From a virus: a DNA stretch of 49,903 nucleotides. Positions 16,426 through 23,944 of this stretch are shown here, piece by piece (the stretch's first letter is position 1; each line of letters opens with the position of its first letter). The stretch lies in IMG/VR virus record IMGVR_UViG_3300032241_000603, positions 1 to 49,903 of that record; one strand, given 5' to 3'. Position numbers and translations under genes: made by a program. The notes under the pieces are model-generated. The model saw only the letters and a program-made list of their open reading frames with translations, had not been told where the DNA came from and made no database searches.

Positions 16426-18278
16426 CAAGTGCAATAACAGTTAGCGGAATAAACACCAGTTACCCAGTAGCTGGACAAGATAACGATTCAGCGGGATTCC
16501 GCAGTAATTTCAGCGCAATTAGCCAAGGATTAACAACTGCGGCTAGCGAAATTAGTGCGTTACAAGTTAATACAGTATTAACTGCAAATTTAACAACTAA
16601 CGCGGCTGTTGCAAACAATCTCAATGGCAGTAGTTTGTATAATGGTGCTTTTAAGAATTTTAATGGCATAGCAACTAACTGGGGATTAACTCCTAGCAAT
16701 GCAAATATTGCCGCTACTAGCACTAGTATTGATGTAAGTGCAGGTCCATTACAAGCATATCAATTACAAAAAAATCAAGCATTAAATTTTATTAATTGGG
16801 CAGGAACTGGATACGATAGTAGAATTAGAGTCCATGTTTCTAATCAAAATACAGCGACCCTTTCCACTCCAGCAATTGCCGGAACTGCTGGTCAATTTAC
16901 CTGCACTACATTTACAAACGGATTAGCTGTAGGACAACCAATTACTGTTTCTGGAATACTTGCTACTAACAGCACAGCTAGCGTAAATGGTATTATTTCT
17001 AATGGAACTGGATCAGTTGTGGGCAACACGCTAACTCCAACAGGATCGACTACTGGAACTTTTACAGTTGGCATGACTTTGTCAGGCACTAATATTACAG
17101 GAAGTCCTGCCATTACTGCTATCAATAGTGCAACATATACCGGTAGCGTAGGAGTTGGGTTAACTGTAACAGGAATTACTAGCAACACTGGTAATTTTTC
17201 ATGCTCAACGGCGGCAGTATCCTTATACGCCGGTATGCCAGTAACTATTTCTGGAACTATTTCAAACACTTCAACAGCATTAACTAATGTGTTAGTCACT
17301 GGAACTAGCGGAACATTTTCATGCAATACTGCTACATTAACAGTTGGCATGGCAATTGTAGTTACTGGAACTAATACAGGAACTGGCACTATCAATGGTT
17401 ATGCTTCAGGAACTACTTACTATGTTATCGGAACACCAACTTCTACATCATTCCAACTATCTTCTACATTCGGTGGCGGCAATGTAACAACAGTATACGG
17501 ATCAGGTGGAACAACTACAGGTTTAACATTTACTGTTCAAGCACCGGCTATTACTGGATATAGTAATCCCACAACATATTATATTATTGGCAGTCCGACA
17601 ACGAACAGTTTCCAATTATCCGCAACACCTGGCGGCGGTGCAGTATCTAGCATAGTGGGAGCACCAACTGGGTTGACTGTAACTTTAGATGTATTAAACG
17701 TAAGTGCTACTGCAACAGGCACACTATCACTAGGTATGCAGATTACAGGAACCGGGGTTACTGCTGGCACATATATTACTGGATTTGGTTCAGGAACTGG
17801 TGCTGCCGGAACATATATTCTAAATCAATACGCAACTGGAACTCCAACTACCGGCACTAGTTATACAGTAAATGGCACGGCTCAGCTTGCCACTGTTGGC
17901 ACTATTACAGGAACAACAACAGGAACTGGAACTATTACTGGATACGGCAATACCAGTGCAACATATTACATAAGTGCAACAAATGGCACTACAACATTTA
18001 CATTAACTGATACATTGGCGCATGCAATTGCAGGAACTAACACGTTAACAACTACTGCTGGTTCTACACTAGGGTTAACATTTACAGTTGGATCAATCGT
18101 TCAATTAACCACAGCTAACTCTGGAGTATTCCATATAGAAACTACTAACACATACATCCAACTGTTAGGCGGTTTGCCAAGTTTTGCCAGCTCAGGAACA
18201 TCAAACTTTGTATTTGATGCATGGTCATACGACGGTGGTGCTAATGTGTATATTAAACATATAGGATTATTCAACTAA
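16422..18278 (+). CDS. beta-repeat fibre protein with N-terminal YPVAGQDND motif, 618 aa
   Basis: The N-terminus carries the diverged attachment motif (YPVAGQDNDSAGFRSNF). The rest is built from repeats of a beta unit with TVGM or SLGM turns (xxVGMxxxGTGxxxGTxIxxxxGTTxTL), the same Thr/Gly/Ser-rich unit found in the centre of the giant fibre protein. The C-terminus changes to a compact end with Trp and Tyr (FVFDAWSYDGG) that may be the tip domain. It starts inside the previous gene (4-bp overlap) and shares its final A with the next start. Probably a virion fibre. The low-complexity repeats make it prone to recombination. Confidence 0.75.
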   Translation: MTSAITVSGINTSYPVAGQDNDSAGFRSNFSAISQGLTTAASEISALQVNTVLTANLTTNAAVANNLNGSSLYNGAFKNFNGIATNWGLTPSNANIAATSTSIDVSAGPLQAYQLQKNQALNFINWAGTGYDSRIRVHVSNQNTATLSTPAIAGTAGQFTCTTFTNGLAVGQPITVSGILATNSTASVNGIISNGTGSVVGNTLTPTGSTTGTFTVGMTLSGTNITGSPAITAINSATYTGSVGVGLTVTGITSNTGNFSCSTAAVSLYAGMPVTISGTISNTSTALTNVLVTGTSGTFSCNTATLTVGMAIVVTGTNTGTGTINGYASGTTYYVIGTPTSTSFQLSSTFGGGNVTTVYGSGGTTTGLTFTVQAPAITGYSNPTTYYIIGSPTTNSFQLSATPGGGAVSSIVGAPTGLTVTLDVLNVSATATGTLSLGMQITGTGVTAGTYITGFGSGTGAAGTYILNQYATGTPTTGTSYTVNGTAQLATVGTITGTTTGTGTITGYGNTSATYYISATNGTTTFTLTDTLAHAIAGTNTLTTTAGSTLGLTFTVGSIVQLTTANSGVFHIETTNTYIQLLGGLPSFASSGTSNFVFDAWSYDGGANVYIKHIGLFN

Positions 18279-18508
18279 TGCATCCATTAATACAAGATTT
18301 GGAAAATCTTACCGACTCAGAGTTAGATGCAAAAATTAATGATCTAACTAAAAAATACTTTATGGTTAGCAACTTTGAAGTTCAAAGACAAATTGCAATT
18401 GTGTTAGATAGCCATAAAGAAGAATTGAGTAAACGACGTGCCAAAGAATGGCAAAAAATGTCTGAAAAACTTAATAAAAATCTTGACAAACTAGTAAACG
18501 TCAGTTAA
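18278..18508 (+). CDS. small conserved phage protein, helical
   Basis: A 76-residue, highly charged, all-helical-looking protein containing LENLTDSELDAKINDLTKK near the start and a Lys/Glu-rich coiled C-terminus. Similar short proteins follow structural genes in aquatic T4-like phages, without a known role to my knowledge. It is coupled to the fibre gene by a TAATG junction. No Cys, no membrane segment. Confidence 0.65.
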   Translation: MHPLIQDLENLTDSELDAKINDLTKKYFMVSNFEVQRQIAIVLDSHKEELSKRRAKEWQKMSEKLNKNLDKLVNVS

Positions 18509-18518
18509 ACTATAGGCT

Positions 18519-19028
18519 ATGCGCCTAGATCAATTCGGTAATCCTATTTTTAATACACAAGACATATTCAAGTTCCTTTACCAAGGGAAACTTACCAACC
18601 TCAAAGATCTCACAGTAGACTATGATAAAGAGATTAGCGAGTTGGAGAAAACTGCTGGATTTACATTCCAAAGATTCAACGAGCAATTAGATCAACTCAG
18701 CATTGAAGATTTTGATTCAGCACTACAAAGTGACTGGTTTATGCCAGAAGAGTATAAAAACTTTGACGTTGAAAAATGGTGTTTAGATCGTTGCACAACT
18801 GACGAGCAAGCAAACAGAGTTCGAGACGAAATGGATGCTTATATCGAGCGAGGTATGCTGCCATTGCTACAATGGACTAAACATTTTGTAGATACCTGCC
18901 ATGCTAATAACATTGTTTGGGGTGTAGGACGAGGGTCTAGTGTAGCTAGTTTTGTATTATTTTTACTCGGAGTTCACCACATAGATTCAGTCAAATATAA
19001 TTTAGACTGGCAGGAATTTTTGAGATAA
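18519..19028 (+). CDS. stand-alone fragment resembling DNA polymerase III alpha (DnaE) palm entry
   Basis: A 169-residue protein. Its last 75 residues follow the part of bacterial DnaE/PolC that leads into the active site: a helix, a WTKHFVDTCHANNIVWG segment, the GRGSS loop (G137-S141), then LLGVHHIDSVKYNLDWQEFLR. In DnaE the same order is GPGRGSxAGSLVAYxL, DPLxFDLLFERFL, then the catalytic Pro-Asp-x-Asp. Here the stop codon falls directly after the EFLR, so the catalytic aspartates are missing. No other frame continues the match, so this is not a simple frameshift. The N-terminal 90 residues are unrecognised. It cannot polymerise DNA by the known mechanism. A binding or regulatory role is a guess. 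Confidence 0.65.
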   Translation: MRLDQFGNPIFNTQDIFKFLYQGKLTNLKDLTVDYDKEISELEKTAGFTFQRFNEQLDQLSIEDFDSALQSDWFMPEEYKNFDVEKWCLDRCTTDEQANRVRDEMDAYIERGMLPLLQWTKHFVDTCHANNIVWGVGRGSSVASFVLFLLGVHHIDSVKYNLDWQEFLR

Positions 19029-19031
19029 GTA
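19024..19031 (+). promoter_or_regulatory. late promoter variant, GATAAGTA
   Basis: GATAAGTA overlaps the TAA stop of the preceding gene (19026-19028) and lies 27 bp upstream of the ATG at 19058. A strong AAGGAGG ribosome site sits between. Same layout as the other late motifs, with G in place of one A. Confidence 0.4.
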
Positions 19032-19057
19032 GTAGTATATTCAAGGAGGCTTACGCC

Positions 19058-19318
19058 ATGAGACAACAACCAAAACAAGTATATCGAACTATGCAAGGCA
19101 AAGAAGTCGATATGTTTAAATTAATTGCAAGAAACGAACTAACACCAGCTGTTGGAAATGCTAAAGTTAATGCACGAGGAGATAAGTTAGGTCCCGGTGG
19201 AAAAATTATTAAACAAGCCCAACCAGAAACGTTAACAGTTCCCTCTGGCACAGGAACCGTCGGCCAACGTGTTCCAACTAAAGATGTAAGCGGAATGGAT
19301 CCAGAGGGTAATGAATGA
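19058..19318 (+). CDS. small conserved T4-like phage protein, function unknown
   Basis: An 86-residue basic protein with the ribosome site AAGGAGG 8 bp before its ATG, the best in the window, so high expression is likely. The central LTPAVGNAKVNARGDKLGPG segment is characteristic of a short protein found in aquatic T4-like phages. The rest is Pro/Thr/Gly-rich and looks extended or disordered. It overlaps the GroES-like gene by 4 bp (ATGA), so the two are made together. I know of no assigned function. Head or neck assembly is a guess from the chaperonin neighbour. Confidence 0.65.
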   Translation: MRQQPKQVYRTMQGKEVDMFKLIARNELTPAVGNAKVNARGDKLGPGGKIIKQAQPETLTVPSGTGTVGQRVPTKDVSGMDPEGNE

Positions 19319-19707
19319 GAGCATTAGCAAGTAAAATTAAACCGATACGAGATCATATCCTAGTAAAGGATATGAATTTTGGAGAGCAATTAACGCAGTC
19401 TGGAATTTACATTCCAAGTGATGATGGCAAAAGCGAAGGTGTTAAACCACGTTGGTGCCAAGTGTTTGCTATTGGTCCAATGCAAAAAGAAATCAAAGTA
19501 GGTGAATGGATATTTGTCGAGCATGGTCGCTGGACTCGTGGTGTAGAAGTAATCGACGACGATGGCAACGAGTTTACTATTCGTAGAGTTGAAAATACTG
19601 CAATACTATTGTCAGCAGATGAAAAACCAAACACAGTTGAGTTTGGTCAGTATAGAACCCCTGAACATGGATCGATCCATCGTCCAGAAGATTTTGTTAG
19701 ATATTAA
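19315..19707 (+). CDS. GroES-like co-chaperonin (T4 gp31 functional analogue)
   Basis: This 130-residue protein has the GroES fold signature: IKPIRDHILVKDMNFGEQLTQ near the start, the mobile-loop position SGIYIPSDDGKSEG, then VFAIGP, KVGEWIFVEHGRW and a late beta strand. GroES proteins cap the host GroEL chamber. In T4 the phage-encoded gp31 replaces GroES so that the larger capsid protein can fold. The C-terminus is about 30 residues longer than bacterial GroES and rich in Pro and His, which may adapt the cap. Translationally coupled to the gene before it. Followed by a strong terminator at 19723. Confidence 0.88.
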   Translation: MRALASKIKPIRDHILVKDMNFGEQLTQSGIYIPSDDGKSEGVKPRWCQVFAIGPMQKEIKVGEWIFVEHGRWTRGVEVIDDDGNEFTIRRVENTAILLSADEKPNTVEFGQYRTPEHGSIHRPEDFVRY

Positions 19708-19722
19708 TTCTAATATTCGAGT

Positions 19723-19752
19723 AATAGGGCTCTTGACGAGCCCTATTTTTTT
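19723..19752 (+). terminator. rho-independent terminator after the GroES-like gene
   Basis: A perfect 10-bp stem (AATAGGGCTC at 19723-19732 with GAGCCCTATT at 19738-19747) closes a 5-nt loop TTGAC, followed by a T run to 19752. It ends transcription of the preceding late operon. The loop is also the core of the -35 element of the next promoter. Confidence 0.9.
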
Positions 19753-19761
19753 CTGTATAAT
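19733..19761 (+). promoter_or_regulatory. sigma70-type early promoter embedded in the terminator
   Basis: TTGACG (19733-19738), a 17-bp spacer and a perfect TATAAT (19756-19761). The -35 core occupies the loop of the upstream terminator. The expected start, about 7 bp after the -10, falls at or next to the ATG at 19768, so the first message may be leaderless. It should drive the 40-aa protein, the 96-aa protein and the clamp loader. Confidence 0.82.
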
Positions 19762-19767
19762 ACGAAC

Positions 19768-19890
19768 ATGAAATGTGAAAACTGTAAAAAAGAATATTCG
19801 CCTTCTTGCGATTATAAGCAAGGACGATGCCCACATCATCCGTCATTGTGGGAAAAAATTAAGGAATGGTTAAATGAAAGAAAAAATTAA
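19768..19890 (+). CDS. 40-residue Cys-rich mini-protein, possibly from a leaderless mRNA
   Basis: A 40-codon frame from ATG 19768 to TAA 19888-19890. It has four Cys (residues 3, 6, 14 and 21) and two His (23 and 24) in the order CxxC...C...CPHHP, consistent with a small zinc-binding fold, then a Trp/Lys-rich helix. There is no room for a ribosome site if transcription starts at the predicted position. It overlaps the next gene by 17 bp in another frame. Supporting signs are a strong promoter immediately in front and a sensible composition. It is short, so it could still be an untranslated leader. Confidence 0.5.
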   Translation: MKCENCKKEYSPSCDYKQGRCPHHPSLWEKIKEWLNERKN

Positions 19891-20164
19891 AGAAATTGCA
19901 ATGAAAACAAAATTAGGATCCGCTAATTTTGATAACGGTGTAAACTATTATGTCGGCACAGATGATACTTTTGAAAAATTTGCTGACATGCTTGTTAAGC
20001 ATATTATTAAAGACATTGAAAATACCAATATATTAAATTCATGTGCAACTACTACCTATGATATGAGTGTAGCAGAATGTGCTAGAGAAAGTATCATTAA
20101 TATGATTAAAAACGAATATAGTATTAGTTACGAATTCTTAGAAAAGGAAAAGTCAGGCTTATGA
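19874..20164 (+). CDS. small conserved phage protein of unknown function
   Basis: A 96-residue acidic, mostly helical protein. Its layout (KEIAMKTK..., FADMLVKHIIKDIE, then ARESIINMIKNEY) resembles a family of short T4-like phage proteins with a FAELIVRECAE-type segment, for which no function is known to me. An AAGGAAT ribosome site about 9 bp upstream supports ATG 19874, and the stop overlaps the clamp-loader start by 4 bp (ATGA). It belongs to the early transcript from 19733. Confidence 0.6.
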   Translation: MKEKIKEIAMKTKLGSANFDNGVNYYVGTDDTFEKFADMLVKHIIKDIENTNILNSCATTTYDMSVAECARESIINMIKNEYSISYEFLEKEKSGL

Positions 20165-21066
20165 TAGAACTATGGGTGGACAAATATCGTCCTAAAACAA
20201 TGGACGGATATGTTTGGAGAGACAATTCCCAGCGTAGGCAAGTTGAAACATGGATTAAGGAAAAATCAATTCCCCACTTATTACTAAGTGGTAGTCCTGG
20301 TATTGGCAAGACAACCATGGCTAAGGTATTAATTAGCGAGATTGGAATCGAGGATGCTGATTTCATGGAAGTAAACGCAAGTCGAGAAAATGGTATTGAA
20401 TTTATCCGCACCAAGATTACGCCGTTTATTCAAAGCATTGCATGGGGACCATTTAAGGTTATCTTGCTAGACGAAGCAGATAGGCTAAGTCCAAATGCGC
20501 AAGATAGTTTAAAAGGTATTATTGAAGAATACTCTAACTATGCTAGATTTATTTTAACTTGTAACAGTCCTAATATGGTTGTGCCGGCATTGCATAGTCG
20601 ATGCCAACAATTACATTTTTCTAAATTAGATCAAACAGAGTTTACTGCTCGAGCGGCTACTATCCTAGTTGAAGAAAATGTCGAGTTTGATTTAGAAACA
20701 TTAGATGCGTATGTGTCTTCAACATATCCAGATTTAAGAAAATGTATCAATCTTTTACAACAAAATACTAGCGATAATCAATTGCATAGTCCCCAGAAAG
20801 AAGATACTGGCACACTAGACTACAAGTATGAAATGATTGAATTATTTAAAGCTGGTAAAATTACAGAAGCTCGTAAACTAGTATGTAGCAAGGCTAGACC
20901 GGAAGAAATTGGTGAAATTTATACTTGGCTTTATAATAATTCAGAACTATTTAAAGATCCGGACAAAGCAATTCTTATTGTTAAACAAGGTATGGTCGAT
21001 CATCCAATGTGTATTGATCCAGAGATTAATTTATCAGCAACACTGATTAGATTAAACTACCTATAA
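20161..21066 (+). CDS. 44: sliding-clamp loader large subunit (T4 gp44 type)
   Basis: A 301-residue AAA+ ATPase with Walker A GSPGIGKTT (44-52), Walker B DEAD (104-107) and the SRC arginine-finger motif (146-148), followed by the helical lid and collar. T4 gp44 is 319 residues and forms a 4:1 complex with gp62 that loads the gp45 clamp at primer ends. VDKYRPKTMDGYVW at the start is typical of gp44/RFC small subunits. The partner gene for gp62 is not adjacent, as it would be in T4. A terminator follows directly. The clamp gene is 24 kb downstream. Early expression from the promoter at 19733 is likely. Confidence 0.92.
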   Translation: MIELWVDKYRPKTMDGYVWRDNSQRRQVETWIKEKSIPHLLLSGSPGIGKTTMAKVLISEIGIEDADFMEVNASRENGIEFIRTKITPFIQSIAWGPFKVILLDEADRLSPNAQDSLKGIIEEYSNYARFILTCNSPNMVVPALHSRCQQLHFSKLDQTEFTARAATILVEENVEFDLETLDAYVSSTYPDLRKCINLLQQNTSDNQLHSPQKEDTGTLDYKYEMIELFKAGKITEARKLVCSKARPEEIGEIYTWLYNNSELFKDPDKAILIVKQGMVDHPMCIDPEINLSATLIRLNYL

Positions 21067-21091
21067 AAAAAGGGCCCTAAGGGCCCTTTTT
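21066..21091. terminator. bidirectional terminator between clamp loader and phoH
   Basis: A run of A, GGGCCC, loop TAA, GGGCCC and a run of T form a stem of 6 GC plus about 5 AT pairs with U-tracts on both strands. It lies between two convergent genes and can end transcription from both sides. Confidence 0.92.
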
Positions 21092-21103
21092 CATGACATC
21101 ATA

Positions 21104-21823
21104 TCATTCTCCATAAACCGCTAACACCTCCTTCACGGCATTATGGCGTTCGATGTCTTTGGCGTCAAATCGAATAATATCGATATGTTCCAAGTATTCT
21201 TTTTGTTCGAGTAAATTGCAAAAGTCAATTAGACCATTATCGCTCAATCGGTCTGCTTGTGCTAAATCACCTGTAACGACCATCTTACTACCTTCGCCCA
21301 AGCGAGTCAGTAACATTTTCATTTGATTTATTGTAGCATTTTGCATTTCATCTGCAACTATATATGCGTTCTTAAATGTGCGGCCACGCATATAGGCCAA
21401 TGGACTTATTTCAATAACACCTTCCTCTAGCATTTTTGCTATTTCTTTAGTTTGATAGTATTCGCCCAAGACATCGAATATAGGTCTTGTCCAAGGTGCC
21501 ATCTTTTCGTTTAAGTCACCTGGTAAAAATCCTAAATCCTCATCTACGGACACGGCGGGTCTTGTCACAATGATTTTATCAACCTTGCCTTCCTGAAATA
21601 ATTTAACACCAAATTGCACAGCTAACATGGTTTTACCCGTGCCAGCTGGTCCAATAGCAAGCACGATGCTAGTGGATTCCTCGTATAGTTTAGTGAGATA
21701 TAATTTCTGATTAGCATTACGTGCCTGAATTGACACACGTTGCTTTTTTGCCGGAAGATACGGCTGGAAATCAATGATATTAACTTCTGATGTAAAACGC
21801 TTTTTCACTCGTTGTTTACTCAT
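21104..21823 (-). CDS. phoH: PhoH-family ATPase
   Basis: A 239-residue protein with the PhoH P-loop GPAGTGKT (58-65), a VTRPAVSVDEDLGFLPGDL segment, Walker B VADEMQN (157-162) and the VVTGDLAQADR sensor motif. PhoH-like proteins are very common in aquatic phages. The bacterial family is phosphate-regulated, and the domain also occurs in PhoH2 RNA helicase/nucleases, but the phage role is still unclear. This is the only sizeable minus-strand gene in the window. It has a TAGGAG ribosome site and a late-type motif (21900-21907) upstream, and a shared terminator downstream. Length is normal and all motifs are intact. Confidence 0.93.
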   Translation of the reverse strand: MSKQRVKKRFTSEVNIIDFQPYLPAKKQRVSIQARNANQKLYLTKLYEESTSIVLAIGPAGTGKTMLAVQFGVKLFQEGKVDKIIVTRPAVSVDEDLGFLPGDLNEKMAPWTRPIFDVLGEYYQTKEIAKMLEEGVIEISPLAYMRGRTFKNAYIVADEMQNATINQMKMLLTRLGEGSKMVVTGDLAQADRLSDNGLIDFCNLLEQKEYLEHIDIIRFDAKDIERHNAVKEVLAVYGE

Positions 21824-21899
21824 TAAAGTTGCTCCTACTTTTATGAAAAAGTAAGACTTGTAGTGACCGCCTTTGATAACTACAGAGGTCCTACACTAT

Positions 21900-21907
21900 T
21901 ATTTAAC
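21900..21907 (-). promoter_or_regulatory. probable late promoter for phoH (GTTAAATA on the minus strand)
   Basis: On the minus strand GTTAAATA is followed by ATAGT, like the plus-strand motifs at 25335 and 26181. It lies 77 bp upstream of the phoH start and is divergent from the late motif at 21951. A 7-bp hairpin (21836-21853, loop ATGA) sits just before the phoH ribosome site. Confidence 0.45.
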
Positions 21908-21950
21908 GAATCTACAGAAATATAAACTGTTATGTTATGATTTCAAACCA

Positions 21951-21958
21951 GCTAAATA
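21951..21958 (+). promoter_or_regulatory. late promoter, GCTAAATA
   Basis: GCTAAATA ends 25 bp before the ATG at 21984, with TAGGA as ribosome site between. This starts a long plus-strand late operon. The 160-bp gap 21824-21983 holds this promoter, the divergent one at 21900 and the phoH leader hairpin, and nothing else that I can see. Confidence 0.5.
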
Positions 21959-21983
21959 AGTATAGAATAATCTAGGACTTAGC

Positions 21984-22568
21984 ATGCACCACGACATTTT
22001 AGATGTAATTAAAAATATAGACGATTTATATGAAAATAATACCAGTTTAGCTGTCTTAAAAGACTTTGAACGTGTATTAGATCAAATGGATATGTATGTT
22101 TATGAAAACTGGGAAGACGGTGAACTAGCCTATGGTCCTCGTGTAGACCGTCATTGGATTACAGCAGGCTTTATGTGGGAAGAAAAGAAGATGCCAAACC
22201 CAGTGGCCGCTAAACGACTAACAGAAATGGGTTGCAAAGTATCTTATCAAAAGAGCCATTTGCTAGAACCCCGCAAAATTAAAAAGCCAAGTGATATACG
22301 CCCAGGAACTAAAAAGGGCAAATTAGATCGTAAACCAATTTGGATTGTAGAAATACAGATGCCTAAGCAAGTAGCCTTTGATATTTACAGAGGCTACATG
22401 GATAAAATGAAAACTGAAAACTTGTCAGCAGAAGGTCCTAGCACTAAACCGCCAGCAGGTAGTGCAGTTACTAGCGGTCCTATGCCAGCAAGTAATACTG
22501 GAGCCGCACCTATGGGTGGTGCACCGGCTGCACCGGCAGCAGGATCTAGTCCAGCCCCAACAGTTTAA
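21984..22568 (+). CDS. conserved T4-like virion-type protein, 194 aa
   Basis: The N-terminal 145 residues are alpha/beta with conserved-looking blocks (WITAGFMWEEKKMPNP, KIKKPSDIRPGTKKGKL, PIWIVEIQMPKQ) typical of a family widespread in aquatic myoviruses. The last 45 residues are a Pro/Ala/Gly-rich tail, probably disordered. There is no catalytic motif. Together with the next gene it forms a pair that is usually conserved in order in such phages. A virion role is suggested by late promoter and company, not proven. Confidence 0.65.
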   Translation: MHHDILDVIKNIDDLYENNTSLAVLKDFERVLDQMDMYVYENWEDGELAYGPRVDRHWITAGFMWEEKKMPNPVAAKRLTEMGCKVSYQKSHLLEPRKIKKPSDIRPGTKKGKLDRKPIWIVEIQMPKQVAFDIYRGYMDKMKTENLSAEGPSTKPPAGSAVTSGPMPASNTGAAPMGGAPAAPAAGSSPAPTV

Positions 22569-22577
22569 GGACTCATA

Positions 22578-23309
22578 ATGATTAATGAAAGTTTACAGCC
22601 AGCTGACCTTAGACACTTAATTAAAGATGTTTTTGAAGTTGATAGTTTTAAAAGTAAGATAGGCAACGATGCAGATATCGTTGTTGTAAGTTTTACAGTA
22701 GAAAACGAAGAGGCAGCCAAAGATTTAGAAAACTTCATTGAGATGGGTTACGAATTTGTAATCGATGCAGATACTAGCACTGGAGAAACAGACGATGGTG
22801 TTTTTAAAGTATTTGTAGAAATTGAAAGAAGTAAACATATATCTAAACAGTTAATGGAATTACTTGACGGGATATCTAAATTAACTGGTGGTCAAGAAAT
22901 GCGTTTTCGCTATTTCAAAAGTTTTAAAAGCAAAGAAGCAACTGAAAAAAATCTAAGAAACACTATTCCAGCTGATAAAGATGAATACTTACTAGCAACC
23001 GAAGAAAACAAATTAGATAATTTTCAAGAATTTTTCAGCAATAGTTATGCTGACGAAATTAAATTGTTAGACGAAAGCATTACCTTTAAACGTCCTTACA
23101 GCGGTGCTGTATCGTTCAAAGTGATAGACAGTGGTTTAAAGAAAGACATATATAACAATGTTAAGGGTCCAATTGTATTAGAAAGCAAGGATATGGCTGA
23201 AGTCATGTTCTTAACAAAAATTATCGGTAATTACAATATTACAAAGATAGATAAAACATTTGTTTTTGAAAACAAGAACTGGGCTGTAGCATTAGAAAGG
23301 ATACTATAA
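22578..23309 (+). CDS. conserved T4-like phage protein, 243 aa
   Basis: An acidic alpha/beta protein with blocks such as DLRHLIKDVFEVDSF, FIEMGYEFVIDADTSTGE, VFVEIERSK and RFRYFKSFKS that match a protein family I associate with aquatic T4-like phages, of unknown function. It follows the previous gene after 9 bp and shares an A with the start of the endolysin gene. No signal peptide, Cys cluster or nucleotide-binding motif is visible. Confidence 0.65.
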   Translation: MINESLQPADLRHLIKDVFEVDSFKSKIGNDADIVVVSFTVENEEAAKDLENFIEMGYEFVIDADTSTGETDDGVFKVFVEIERSKHISKQLMELLDGISKLTGGQEMRFRYFKSFKSKEATEKNLRNTIPADKDEYLLATEENKLDNFQEFFSNSYADEIKLLDESITFKRPYSGAVSFKVIDSGLKKDIYNNVKGPIVLESKDMAEVMFLTKIIGNYNITKIDKTFVFENKNWAVALERIL

Positions 23310-23941
23310 TGGCAGACGGATTTACATTTGATTTTAGCGTAGAGAAATGCACAGCAATTCTACAAAATAACCCATACAGCGAACATTGGCACGAAGCATT
23401 GTGCAAAATATTACCTGATTACGATATTAATACCCCAGAGCGTGTGGCTTGCTTTCTAGGGCAGACTATGGTAGAAAGTGCAGGATATAAGGCACTAACA
23501 GAAAATCTAAACTACAAACCAGAAACATTGATGAAAGTATGGCCACATTACTTTCCAACACCTGAAATAGCACAGCAATACGGCCATCATCCAGAACAAA
23601 TTGCCAACAGAGCCTATGCAAATCGTATGGGTAACGGTCCAGAATCATCAGGTGACGGTTGGCGTTATTGCGGTCGTGGTTTAATTCAGATTACTGGTAA
23701 AGATAACTACAGCCGTTTTGCTCAAAGTATCGATACACCTGTTGAAGAAATTCCAGATTTCCTAGCAACATTTGAAGGTGCTGTGCAGTCCGCTTGCTGG
23801 TTCTGGGAAAGTAACAATCTTAATGCGCTAGCTGACAACGGAGATGTTGTAGGATTAACTAAAAAGATCAATGGTGGAACTTTAGGTTTACAAGAACGTC
23901 AGCAACATACTGCACAAGCTCATCAAATTCTACAAGGATAA
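23309..23941 (+). CDS. endolysin, glycoside hydrolase family 19 (chitinase-like muramidase)
   Basis: This 210-residue protein fits GH19 lysozyme/chitinase enzymes, which cut the glycan backbone of peptidoglycan. It has E56 in GQTMVESAGY and E65 in LTENLNY as likely catalytic pair, ANRMGNGPESSGDGWRYCGRG (split here as ANRMGNGPE and WRYCGRG) and LIQITGKDNYSRF as substrate-binding block, and SACWFWESNNLN later. No signal peptide or membrane anchor is seen, so export needs a holin. It starts the lysis cassette: endolysin, then two spanin-like proteins, with the holin-like protein 2.3 kb downstream. All key residues are present. Confidence 0.9.
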   Translation: MADGFTFDFSVEKCTAILQNNPYSEHWHEALCKILPDYDINTPERVACFLGQTMVESAGYKALTENLNYKPETLMKVWPHYFPTPEIAQQYGHHPEQIANRAYANRMGNGPESSGDGWRYCGRGLIQITGKDNYSRFAQSIDTPVEEIPDFLATFEGAVQSACWFWESNNLNALADNGDVVGLTKKINGGTLGLQERQQHTAQAHQILQG

Positions 23942-23944
23942 GTT

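Noticed and set aside
16892-17395. 167-codon antisense open frame in the 618-aa fibre gene
   Set aside because: It mirrors the Thr/Gly repeat codons of the plus strand, giving a Val/Pro-rich product with no ribosome site. The plus-strand gene is continuous and coupled to its neighbours.
2645-18278. CRISPR array or recent tandem DNA repeats in the fibre genes
   Set aside because: The repeats are protein-level, in frame, of irregular spacing and strongly diverged in bases.
18519-19060. Frameshifted pseudogene of a complete DnaE
   Set aside because: No frame downstream of the stop continues the polymerase. A late motif and a strong ribosome site for the next gene follow at once.
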